The position numbers and the translations under genes were made by a program. A stretch of 5,135 nt of DNA from positions 1-5,135 of the forward strand of contig JBILLU010000228.1 in the NCBI GenBank assembly GCA_044375915.1, read 5' to 3'. The notes under the pieces were generated by a model. It had not been told where the DNA came from. It saw nothing but the letters and a program-made list of their open reading frames with translations, and did no database searches. Shown here one piece after another: positions 1 through 5,135 of this stretch. The DNA comes from JAFEBO01 sp044375915 (GTDB taxonomy: Bacteria; Planctomycetota; Phycisphaerae; Phycisphaerales; UBA1924). Positions within the stretch are counted from its first letter, which is position 1; the number at the start of each line of letters is the position of its first letter.

Positions 1-821
1 GTCACACCGGCGACCGCAACCGTACCTCGCCCTTCGCGTTCACCGGCAACAAGTTCGAGTTCCGCGCCGTCGGCTCGTCGCAGGCCGTCGCCTGGCCCGC
101 GACCGTGCTCAACACGATCGTGGCCGAGAGCCTCGACTTCGTCGCCACCGAACTGGAGAAGTCCCTCGGCAAGAACGCCAGCGAGGCCAAGCTCCAGCAG
201 GTCGTCAAGGGTCTGCTGCAGAAGCTCGTCAAGCAGCACAAGCGGGTGATCTTCAACGGCGACGGCTACGACAAGGCTTGGCACAACGAGGCCGAGAAGA
301 AGCGCAAGCTCCCCAACCTCCGCAACAGCGTCGACGCCCTGCCGGTGATGGGCAGCAAGAAGAACGTCGAGCTCTTCAAGAAGTATGGCGTGCTCAACAA
401 GGAAGAGACCGAGAGCCGCGAGCACATCTACGTCGAGAAGTACAACAAGCAGGTCATGATCGAGGCCGAGACCGCCGCCCTGATGGCTCGCACGCTGGTG
501 CTGCCGGCGGCGATCCGTCAGCAGACCGAGATCGCCACCGCCGTCGGCGCCTCCGAGGCCGCGGACATCGACGTCTCGTCGCTGCATGACGAGCTCGAAG
601 AGTTCAACGACCTCATCAGCACCCTGCGGGCCCGCATCGGCAAGCTCGAGAAGGCCAACGACGTCGAGGTCGCCGACGAGCACAAGAAGTCGGTGCACAT
701 CCGCGACAACGTCCTGACCGCGATGCTCTCGCTCCGCGAGGTCGTCGACGAGCTCGAGACCCGCATCAGCCACGACTTGTGGCCCTTGCCCAGCTACCGC
801 GACATGCTGTCGATCCGCTGA
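1..821 (+). CDS. glnN: Glutamine synthetase type III (GSIII), C-terminal part; 5' end outside window
   Basis: This enzyme makes L-glutamine from glutamate, ammonium and ATP in the cytoplasm and is the entry point for nitrogen assimilation. The reading frame starts at base 3, and 272 residues are visible of a family that is usually about 700 residues long, so roughly the first 60% is missing. Visible residues 1-21 contain DRNRTSPFAFTGNKFEFR, the GSIII version of the active-site strand with its Arg and Glu-Phe-Arg residues. They are followed by AVGSSQAVAWP. Residues about 160-255 are charged and helical (DELEEF, RARIGKLEK, REVVDELETRI), as in the GSIII-specific C-terminal region. The protein ends in LWPLPSYRDML, which matches the usual GSIII ending. 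The TGA stop at 819-821 lies 24 bp before a strong terminator, so this is the last gene of its transcript. The frame is intact. Family assignment is very secure; the symbol follows common use for GSIII. Confidence 0.97.
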   Translation, partial: HTGDRNRTSPFAFTGNKFEFRAVGSSQAVAWPATVLNTIVAESLDFVATELEKSLGKNASEAKLQQVVKGLLQKLVKQHKRVIFNGDGYDKAWHNEAEKKRKLPNLRNSVDALPVMGSKKNVELFKKYGVLNKEETESREHIYVEKYNKQVMIEAETAALMARTLVLPAAIRQQTEIATAVGASEAADIDVSSLHDELEEFNDLISTLRARIGKLEKANDVEVADEHKKSVHIRDNVLTAMLSLREVVDELETRISHDLWPLPSYRDMLSIR

Positions 822-844
822 TCGACGGTTCGTGTGCACAATCC

Positions 845-875
845 AAGCCCGCGGGCCCCTGCCCGCGGGCTTTTT
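845..875 (+). terminator. Intrinsic terminator of the glutamine synthetase gene
   Basis: A perfect 11-bp GC-rich stem joins AAGCCCGCGGG (845-855) to CCCGCGGGCTT (862-872) across a 6-nt loop (CCCCTG). A run of five T residues (871-875) overlaps the end of the stem. It starts 24 bp after the glnN stop codon and is in the right orientation to end that transcript. The following tRNA-Ile2 therefore needs its own promoter. Confidence 0.93.
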
Positions 876-946
876 CGTGAGCGGTCGCTTCCGAACCATG
901 GGACGCGCCACCTCACGCCGCGAAGCGGAGAGGAGTGGTCGAGCGC

Positions 947-973
947 GGGGGTGGGGCCGAGACCGGGGCGGGG
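947..973 (+). other. Potential G-quadruplex motif in the glnN / tRNA-Ile2 spacer
   Basis: Four runs of four or more G lie on the + strand: 947-951, 953-956, 965-968 and 970-973. The connecting loops are 1, 8 and 1 nt. The middle loop is one base over the usual limit of 7, so this is a near-canonical quadruplex motif. A competing hairpin is possible between CCGAG (957-961) and CTCGG (975-979), and a perfect 10-bp palindrome, CGGGCGCCCG, lies at 977-986. The spacer 876-1052 shows no supported gene and no convincing -35/-10 pair for the tRNA. Whether the motif folds or has a function cannot be told from sequence. Confidence 0.4.
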
Positions 974-1052
974 CCTCGGGCGCCCGGGTGCCCACGCCAA
1001 CACCCCAACGATCCGCGTCACGGCCCGGACCCGCTGATACGCTTGCAACTCA

Positions 1053-1125
1053 GGCCTCGTAGCTCAACGGTTAGAGCAGACGACTCATAATCGTTTGGTT
1101 CTCGGTTCGAATCCGAGCGGGGCCA
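1053..1125 (+). tRNA. tRNA-Ile2 (CAU anticodon, reads AUA after lysidine modification)
   Basis: The 73-nt sequence folds as a full cloverleaf. The acceptor arm pairs GGCCTCG (1053-1059) with CGGGGCC (1118-1124), with one G-T wobble. The D arm is 1062-1077. The anticodon stem is GACGA/TCGTT around loop CTCATAA, with CAT at 1086-1088. The T arm is CTCGG-TTCGAAT-CCGAG (1101-1117), and the discriminator is A1125. A CAT anticodon could mean elongator Met, initiator Met or Ile2. The GGCC start, the GACGACTCATAATCGTTTGGT anticodon-arm context and the G-C-rich acceptor closely resemble E. coli tRNA-Ile2 and fit elongator tRNA-Met less well. The initiator features (1:72 mismatch, three G-C pairs in the anticodon stem) are absent. 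In this family TilS converts C34 to lysidine so that the tRNA reads AUA. The CCA end is not encoded. Confidence 0.88.
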
Positions 1126-1143
1126 TTGATCGACCCGACATTG

Positions 1144-1626
1144 TCACGGCTTGGGCTTGCCGAAGCGGGATTCCATCCACTGCTTCCGGTATGCCGCCGC
1201 TCCCTCGAAGGACTCCACCCGCTCGCCCCCCGCGAGCCGACCAGCGGCCTCCGCCGCGTCCACCACGAGCAAGCCCGTGCCCATGGGCGTGCCGATCTTC
1301 GGGTCCACGATGAACGCGACAGACTCGGACCGCAACCACCGCGGCTTCGGGCTGACCGCAAACTCCCGCGATCGAACGACGAGACCCGGGTGCCAGCGCT
1401 CGTGATCGAAAAGGCAGCCCGCGTCGTCAAAGTACAGCGTCGTCGCGGCGTCCCCGTTCGCCACGACCATGCGCGCCGCGAATCGGGCGTCGGCGATCGA
1501 CATGCCGCATTCCGCGCACTCGGCGTCGGCGGGCACGTCGTTTGTCCCCGCGGCCTCACGCGGCCCGGGCAAGGCCCACGCCAGCAGAGCCACGACCGCC
1601 ATGAGGAACACCAACGCCTTGTTCAT
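1144..1626 (-). CDS. NosL-family copper-binding protein, exported
   Basis: NosL proteins bind Cu(I) outside the cytoplasmic membrane and are best known for copper delivery to nitrous oxide reductase. This 160-residue protein begins with a signal peptide (Lys3, hydrophobic core about 5-19, ALPGPREAAG before the mature part). It then shows the family hallmark CAECGMSI at 37-44 (Cys37, Cys40, Met42), followed by FDDAGCLFDH at 66-75 and PKIGTPMGTGLLV at 109-121. The TPMG-G-L stretch with its Met is typical of NosL. The length suits the family. The ATG at 1626 is chosen because GGAGG (1634-1638) sits 7 nt upstream; a longer frame would run into tRNA-Glu. Oddly, no lipobox cysteine ends the signal peptide, whereas classic NosL is a lipoprotein. 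No nosZ, nosD, nosF or nosY is visible nearby, so its copper client here is unknown. Confidence 0.9.
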   Translation of the reverse strand: MNKALVFLMAVVALLAWALPGPREAAGTNDVPADAECAECGMSIADARFAARMVVANGDAATTLYFDDAGCLFDHERWHPGLVVRSREFAVSPKPRWLRSESVAFIVDPKIGTPMGTGLLVVDAAEAAGRLAGGERVESFEGAAAYRKQWMESRFGKPKP

Positions 1627-1633
1627 CGACCGC

Positions 1634-1638
1634 CCTCC
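1634..1638 (-). promoter_or_regulatory. Strong ribosome binding site that fixes the nosL-family start
   Basis: On the - strand GGAGG lies 7 nt upstream of the ATG at 1626-1624, close to ideal spacing. It is the only clear Shine-Dalgarno sequence in front of a protein gene in this window, and it decides the start against the longer open frame. Confidence 0.85.
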
Positions 1639-1676
1639 ATGGACCCGGCTTGGCCAAAACACTCCCTCGCTAACAC

Positions 1677-1716
1677 ACTGCCCCACTCCCCCACTGTTCG
1701 ACTGCCCCACTCCCCC
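1677..1716 (-). repeat. G-rich 16-bp direct repeat, two copies, upstream of the NosL gene
   Basis: On the + strand ACTGCCCCACTCCCCC occurs exactly twice, at 1677-1692 and 1701-1716 (24-bp period, 8-bp spacer ACTGTTCG). On the - strand, which is the coding strand of the NosL gene, this gives four G runs of 4-6 bases separated by 3, 12 and 3 nt. The block lies 51-90 nt upstream of the start codon, just past the tRNA-Glu terminator, and so within the likely promoter or leader. It could be an intergenic repeat family, a slippage product, or a loose quadruplex-forming element. A shorter related stretch (GAGGGAGTG) follows nearer the gene. Confidence 0.7.
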
Positions 1717-1717
1717 C

Positions 1718-1753
1718 AAAAGCGAGCAACCCCGCGATGACTCGCGGGGAGCT
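1718..1753 (-). terminator. Probable terminator of tRNA-Glu
   Basis: Just downstream of the tRNA 3' end, a perfect 8-bp stem pairs 1730-1737 with 1742-1749 (CCCCGCGA with TCGCGGGG, loop of 4). AGC/GCT can extend it across a small internal loop. On the - strand the stem is followed by CGCTTTT, a short T run ending at 1718. Orientation and position fit the tRNA. The short T run makes it weaker than the glnN terminator. Confidence 0.7.
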
Positions 1754-1757
1754 GGAA

Positions 1758-1832
1758 TGACCCCATGGGGATTCGAACCCCAGTTTTCAGGATGAGAACC
1801 TGACGTCCTGGACCAGGCTAGACGATGGGGCC
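1758..1832 (-). tRNA. tRNA-Glu (CTC anticodon)
   Basis: The 75-nt sequence on the - strand folds as a cloverleaf. The acceptor pairs GGCCCCA (1832-1826) with TGGGGTC, with one G-T wobble at the second pair. The anticodon stem TCAGG/CCTGA encloses loop TTCTCAT, with CTC at 1796-1794. The T arm is TGGGG-TTCGAAT-CCCCA, and the discriminator is A (complement of 1758). The TCGTCTAG D-arm entry and the CCAGGAC segment are typical of bacterial tRNA-Glu. It reads GAG, a favoured Glu codon in a GC-rich genome. CCA is not encoded. It has its own promoter upstream and terminator downstream. Confidence 0.95.
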
Positions 1833-1868
1833 AAGGGCTGCGAAATCGCTCGCGTGCCAGGACATGCG

Positions 1869-1897
1869 AGGATAGCGCGGACCCACGGCTCGGGCAA
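1869..1897 (-). promoter_or_regulatory. Probable sigma-70-type promoter of tRNA-Glu
   Basis: On the - strand TTGCCC (1897-1892) and TATCCT (1874-1869) are separated by exactly 17 bp. Each matches its consensus at four of six positions, including TTG and TAT..T. The -10 lies 36 nt before the mature tRNA 5' end, leaving about 30 nt of leader for RNase P to remove. It sits in the 90-bp gap after the CPBP stop codon. Confidence 0.6.
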
Positions 1898-1922
1898 ATC
1901 CGGGGCGTCGGGTATCGAGACG

Positions 1923-2735
1923 CTAGCCCTTCGACGCGATCCCCACCAGCACCACGATGTCGTACAGGGCGTGCACGGCGACCACGATCCCGAAGCCGCG
2001 GATCAGGAACAGCACGCCGAAGTACAGCCCAGCCCCGGTGAGGAACACGAGGACCCTCATGTCGGCCGTGCCGCGGACTCCGGAGATCGAAACATCGTGG
2101 TAGAGGGCGAAGGACACGGCCGAAACGGCGCACGCAATCACAGCAGCCGTGCCTTTATTGATACGGAACACATCCGCCAAGAGCGCGTGGATCGCCGTGA
2201 TCATGACGAGGCGGAAGACCAGTTCCTCGTAGAGCCCGGCACCGATCGAGAGCGTGAGCCTCTCCTGCCAAGGCAATGCTCGTAGGTCCGCGGTCGCCAC
2301 TCCGGCGAGCTCGATGAACTGGCCTGCTGCCGGTGCGGCCCCCTGCACGCCGAGCCGCCGATCCACGATCAGGCCCAGCACCAAGAGCGGCAGAACGAGT
2401 GCCGCGGCCTCCATCGCCATCCCGATCAGCACGCCCGGGTAGATCCGCCACTTCTCACGCGTGAACACGTGCCACGTGAATAGCACAACAACCAGCGTGA
2501 TCGCAGGCAGGTGGAGGCCCGGCGCGCCAAAGGCGTCGAAAAAGCGGGTCAGGATCGCCCGGGCCCCGACCGTCCGCATCGTGCCGCTGGTGGCATTCTG
2601 CAGGTACAGAATCGAACCGACCTCGTACATCACGATCAGCGGCAGCAGAAAAACCAGCGTGTGCAAGGGGGTGACCGAGAGCCGCCAGTAGCTCTGGTTC
2701 TCCGGGTGCATCTCTATCGTGGCAGCTCGGGACAT
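1923..2735 (-). CDS. CPBP-family (CAAX-type / Abi) intramembrane metalloprotease
   Basis: CPBP proteins are multi-pass membrane glutamyl proteases related to eukaryotic Rce1. Known bacterial roles include peptide maturation and self-immunity, but most members are uncharacterised. In this 270-residue protein all three signature motifs are intact: EELVFR with Glu170-Glu171 and Arg175, FALYH with Phe209 and His213, and HALYD with His255 and Asp259. Hydrophobic stretches lie at about 24-46, 76-90, 100-124, 195-212, 227-245 and 249-266, giving a polytopic protein. The N-terminal block YWRLSVTPLHTLVFLLPLIV resembles planctomycete members of the family. The start is uncertain. ATG at 2735 is chosen, ATG at 2711 is possible, and the frame stays open to a TTG at 2789; none has a clear ribosome binding site. 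The stop (TAG, 1923-1925) is 90 bp before tRNA-Glu. The substrate is unknown. Confidence 0.92.
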   Translation of the reverse strand: MSRAATIEMHPENQSYWRLSVTPLHTLVFLLPLIVMYEVGSILYLQNATSGTMRTVGARAILTRFFDAFGAPGLHLPAITLVVVLFTWHVFTREKWRIYPGVLIGMAMEAAALVLPLLVLGLIVDRRLGVQGAAPAAGQFIELAGVATADLRALPWQERLTLSIGAGLYEELVFRLVMITAIHALLADVFRINKGTAAVIACAVSAVSFALYHDVSISGVRGTADMRVLVFLTGAGLYFGVLFLIRGFGIVVAVHALYDIVVLVGIASKG

Positions 2736-2813
2736 GGCGAGAGTCAGGCGGGGAAGAGGTGTTGATTCCAACGACCGAAGGACCGCCAAGCCTACACGCG
2801 CTCACGCCAGAAT

Positions 2814-2859
2814 GTCGCGTGCGACGAACGTGAAAGTCACCGGAGTCCGCAGCGCTGCG
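2814..2859. promoter_or_regulatory. Cluster of small palindromes upstream of the CPBP protease gene
   Basis: Four inverted repeats lie almost end to end in the 176-bp gap between the kinase-like gene and the CPBP gene. They are GTCGC-GT-GCGAC (2814-2825), GTGA-AAG-TCAC (2830-2840), CGGA-G-TCCG (2841-2849), and a perfect 12-bp palindrome CGCAGCGCTGCG (2848-2859). The cluster is about 80-125 bp upstream of the chosen ATG (2735). This position and density suggest operator sites, but no T run supports a terminator and no clear -35/-10 pair is seen. Chance in GC-rich DNA is a real alternative. Confidence 0.35.
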
Positions 2860-2911
2860 ACACGGCACCCAGGGCATCGCGGCACCGTCTACGACAACAT
2901 GCCGGCTGTCA

Positions 2912-3676
2912 TCAAGTCCCGCCCCGCAATCCCCGCAGCTCCGAAAGAGCGTGCTCTGCGCTCTCGAACCCGGGCTGGCCCTCGACGGCCGCCAGTCCTT
3001 TCGCCAGCCACGCATCGAGGCCCGGGTCAAGCCCCGCCACGACCTGCCCCGGCCGCACGCCCAGCGAACGGCGATCAAGCCCCGTCAACACCCGAAAAAG
3101 CAGTTCAAAGAGGCTCATCAGTTCCGCCAGCAGCTCCTGCTCGGTCACCTTTTCGGCTCCCAACGGGCCCCTCTCGCAGTATCGCGCCACGCCGAAGAGT
3201 TCGATGTGCGTCCGACCGCCTCGATCCACCAGCACCAGCGCAGGGTCGAGCGCTCCGTTGTAGATCCGCTGCCCGTGCGCCGCGTCGAACGCGGTAAGCA
3301 GGTGCTCGGCCGCGTATGTGATCTCCGCCGCGGAGAGCCGGCCGCCCCGCGATGCTGCCAGGCCCTCCAGCGTGATCAACCCTCCGATATGTCCCAGGTA
3401 CGGCGCGATCAGCACGGCCTTGCCCGAGTCGCTCCGCACCTGCTCGATTGGCTCGACGTGCGGCAAACGCCGGCGTGCGAGCAACTCCACACCCGAGGCC
3501 AGCCGATCCGCGATCGACGCCGGGAGCACGTGGGCGAGCCTCGGCGTGCGCTCCGTCACCGACTCGATCAATAGCCGTTCCCCGAGGGCACTCGAAGGCA
3601 ACGCCCGCACGACACGGAAGTCGGGCACGAGACTCGGAAATGACGACGTCGCGGACACGGACCCATGGTACCTCAC
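2912..3676 (-). CDS. Kinase-like fold protein, probable pseudokinase (divergent)
   Basis: This 254-residue protein has no recognised name, but it can be laid over a Ser/Thr protein kinase domain. RVVRALPSSALGERLLIES (21-39) resembles the first strands and Gly loop. LPHVEPIEQV and VLIAPYLGHIGGL (71-100) resemble the hinge region. AAEHLLTAFDAAHGQRIYNG (122-141) resembles helix E and the HRD approach. DPALVLVD (144-151) fits the KPENILVD position, FELLFRVLTG (190-199) fits the Y-ELLTG helix, and LDAWLAKGLA plus ESAEHALSELR (220-248) fit the C-lobe end. Every catalytic position is altered: HRDLKPEN aligns to NGALDPAL, DFG to LFG (160-162), and no VAIK lysine is seen. No membrane segment or signal peptide is visible. 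The start is uncertain: GTG at 3676, or GTG at 3658, neither with a strong ribosome binding site. It lies 66 bp after the S41 protease gene. The coding call is firm; the fold call is an inference. Confidence 0.75.
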   Translation of the reverse strand: MRYHGSVSATSSFPSLVPDFRVVRALPSSALGERLLIESVTERTPRLAHVLPASIADRLASGVELLARRRLPHVEPIEQVRSDSGKAVLIAPYLGHIGGLITLEGLAASRGGRLSAAEITYAAEHLLTAFDAAHGQRIYNGALDPALVLVDRGGRTHIELFGVARYCERGPLGAEKVTEQELLAELMSLFELLFRVLTGLDRRSLGVRPGQVVAGLDPGLDAWLAKGLAAVEGQPGFESAEHALSELRGLRGGT

Positions 3677-3742
3677 GGCGTCCCGGGTGCGTTTCCCGAG
3701 TCCGAGGGGTCGCCCAGGTGGGCATCGACTTGACCGTCGCTG

Positions 3743-5135
3743 CTACTTGTCCTTCATGGCCTGCGTCGCATCGCTCGCACGCTGCCCGATCGTCGCGACC
3801 TTCAGCACCGCCAACGCCGACTCAAGCTGCAGGTCCATGCCGTCGGTCAACAGCTTGTCGGCGTTCGGGCGTTCCTTCGCACCCGGAGCCGCATCGCCGG
3901 GCAGCACGTCGGCGTCGCGCCGAAGCAGGATCGCCTCGGTCGTCTGCTTGGGCAGCATCTCGACAGGCACCGTCGGCGCGATGCCCCACTCGTGGGCGCC
4001 GGGCTTGCGATGGATGATCCGATACCCCGGCGGGGCGGCGTCCGGGATCGCGTAGTACTGCATGGTGAGCTTCATCGCCGCGTCGTCGGAGATGCCGAAG
4101 ACTTTCTGCACGCTGCCCTTGCCGAAGCTGCGCTGACCCATGACCATGACGTTCACGTCGCCGGTCTCCCCGTAGTGCTGCAGCGTGCCGCTGACAATCT
4201 CGCTGGCGGACGCCGAGCCTTCGTTGATCAGAACCACAACCGGCGTCTTCGACAACCGCGCGACGTTCGAGCGAGCGACCTCCGGGCTTTCGGCCCGCCC
4301 GCCGGGGCCTTGCATCGCGACGAGCACGCCGCTGTCCACAAACAAGTTCGACACCTGCACCGCCTGGTCGAGGTAGCCGCCCGGATTGAACCGCAGGTCC
4401 ATCACCATCCCGCGAAGGCCTTCCTTCTGCATCTGATTGACGGCGCGACGCAGCTCCGCGGCGGTGTTCTCGCTGAACTGCGTGAGCCGCACGTAACCGA
4501 TCTGGTTCTCACGATCGATAAACCAATCCCACGCGTCCTCGCGTGCGCCGTTGCGCTTCCAACCCTTCACGGAGACGACATTGATGATCTGCCGCTGAAT
4601 GTTCAGCTCGATCTCTTCGTATTTCTTCTGATCCGCCGGCGCGCCGTCGGCGGCAGCGACGGGACGGTCGATGGTCAGAATGACCTTCGTTCCCTCGGGC
4701 CCGGTGATGTTGTCCACGACCTGATCGATGCCCATGCCGTACGCCGACTTGCCGTCGATCTTCTTGATGACGTCGCCGGAGCGGATGCCCGCACGGAACG
4801 CCGGCGTCCCCTCGATCGGGCTCACGACCTTCACGTTCGACTGATCGTCGAGCTCGATCTGCACACCGATACCCACGAACTTGCCCTGGGTGTTGCGGTT
4901 GAACCGGCTCAGTTCGTCCGGCCAGATGATGGCGCTGAACTCGTCAAGCTGGTCCATCGCGCCGTTGCCGAACTCGTGCAGGATCGCCTCACGCGGCATC
5001 TTCACCGAGCGATCGTTTACGGCGAGCACACGCGTCAGCAGCGCATCGATCTCGGCAAAGCCCGGCTCACTGGCGCGGCCGAATGCATTCTTGCGGACCT
5101 CGGCCAGCCGCTCCTTCTCCGAACGCAGCGCTGTC
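3743..5135 (-). CDS. S41-family carboxyl-terminal processing protease (CtpA/Prc type); N-terminus outside window
   Basis: S41 proteases are exported Ser/Lys enzymes that cleave near the C-termini of envelope proteins. The frame is open to the window edge, so 463 residues are visible; the start and any signal peptide are missing. In visible numbering, a helical N-terminal region (about 1-80) leads into a PDZ domain (about 85-158, KFVGIGVQIE to VILTIDRP), which binds substrate C-termini. The peptidase core follows: IGYVRLTQFSE (212-222), VMDLRFNPGGYLDQAV (244-259), and GSASASEIVSG (306-316) with nucleophile Ser309 (codon 4210-4208). The general base is Lys339 in SFGKGSVQ (codon 4120-4118). The catalytic pair is intact. 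Ser and Lys are 30 residues apart, against 25 in E. coli Prc, because of extra residues in YGETGDVNVMVMG. The C-terminal tail (about 400-463) is charged and variable. It probably leads a transcript with the kinase-like gene. Confidence 0.96.
   Translation of the reverse strand, partial: TALRSEKERLAEVRKNAFGRASEPGFAEIDALLTRVLAVNDRSVKMPREAILHEFGNGAMDQLDEFSAIIWPDELSRFNRNTQGKFVGIGVQIELDDQSNVKVVSPIEGTPAFRAGIRSGDVIKKIDGKSAYGMGIDQVVDNITGPEGTKVILTIDRPVAAADGAPADQKKYEEIELNIQRQIINVVSVKGWKRNGAREDAWDWFIDRENQIGYVRLTQFSENTAAELRRAVNQMQKEGLRGMVMDLRFNPGGYLDQAVQVSNLFVDSGVLVAMQGPGGRAESPEVARSNVARLSKTPVVVLINEGSASASEIVSGTLQHYGETGDVNVMVMGQRSFGKGSVQKVFGISDDAAMKLTMQYYAIPDAAPPGYRIIHRKPGAHEWGIAPTVPVEMLPKQTTEAILLRRDADVLPGDAAPGAKERPNADKLLTDGMDLQLESALAVLKVATIGQRASDATQAMKDK

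Noticed and set aside
1015..1043. Promoter for tRNA-Ile2 (GCGTCA / TACGCT)
   Set aside because: The -10-like hexamer matches only half the consensus and the -35 position barely matches; not supportable although a promoter must exist after the glnN terminator.
1053..1125. Elongator or initiator tRNA-Met reading of the CAT tRNA
   Set aside because: Acceptor and anticodon arms match tRNA-Ile2 better, and initiator hallmarks are missing; kept only as a minor alternative.
1623..1640. Five-codon mini-ORF (ATG at 1640) whose TGA overlaps the NosL ATG
   Set aside because: It has no ribosome binding site of its own and occupies the Shine-Dalgarno region of the real gene; most likely chance.
1677..1716. 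Two-copy repeat as a small CRISPR array
   Set aside because: Only two 16-bp copies with an 8-bp spacer, low complexity, and no cas genes nearby.
1144..2133. A 329-codon open frame on the - strand that would extend the NosL protein upstream
   Set aside because: The extension passes through the terminator, tRNA-Glu and the 3' end of the CPBP gene, while a signal peptide and strong ribosome binding site mark the start at 1626.
2719..3297. Open frame on the + strand across the palindrome gap
   Set aside because: Arg/Pro/Ala-rich translation without motifs, antisense to the kinase-like gene; no start signal.
3318..4055. Long open frame on the + strand across the kinase-like and S41 genes
   Set aside because: It is antisense to two genes with clear protein motifs, has low-complexity Arg/Ser/Pro-rich content and no recognisable domain; typical of GC-rich shadow frames.

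Overview
The window is a visibly GC-rich stretch of bacterial chromosome holding housekeeping and cell-envelope genes. Several traits point to a planctomycete, most likely of the Phycisphaerae type. The glutamine synthetase is type III, both tRNA genes lack an encoded CCA end, most protein starts lack a clear Shine-Dalgarno site, and two proteins resemble uncharacterised planctomycete types (a CPBP protease and a kinase-like protein). This assignment comes from recognition of families, not from a search.

Layout. On the + strand, the 3' end of a type III glutamine synthetase gene (1-821) ends in a strong intrinsic terminator (845-875). A G-rich spacer follows, then tRNA-Ile2 with a CAU anticodon (1053-1125). 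All remaining genes are on the - strand. Read in their own direction (right to left), they are: an S41 carboxyl-terminal processing protease whose N-terminus lies outside the window (3743-5135), a protein with a degenerate kinase fold (2912-3676), a CPBP intramembrane metalloprotease (1923-2735), tRNA-Glu(CTC) with its own promoter and terminator (1718-1897), and a small NosL-family copper-binding protein (1144-1626). The NosL gene runs tail-to-tail into tRNA-Ile2 with 18 bp between them. No gene-free stretch exceeds 300 bp. The longest are 822-1052 (terminator and G-rich DNA), 2736-2911 (a cluster of small palindromes) and 1627-1757 (terminator and a G-rich direct repeat).

How the genes may work together. 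The S41 protease and the kinase-like gene are 66 bp apart on one strand and could be cotranscribed. The CPBP gene follows after a 176-bp gap that looks regulatory. An exported protease, a probable pseudokinase and an intramembrane protease could act in envelope protein processing, but this rests on proximity only. NosL is a periplasmic Cu(I)-binding family, yet no nitrous oxide reductase gene is visible here. I see no mobile element, CRISPR array, phage gene or defence system. The most unusual items are the kinase-like protein that has lost every recognisable catalytic residue, the palindrome cluster upstream of the CPBP gene, and the G-rich repeat upstream of nosL.
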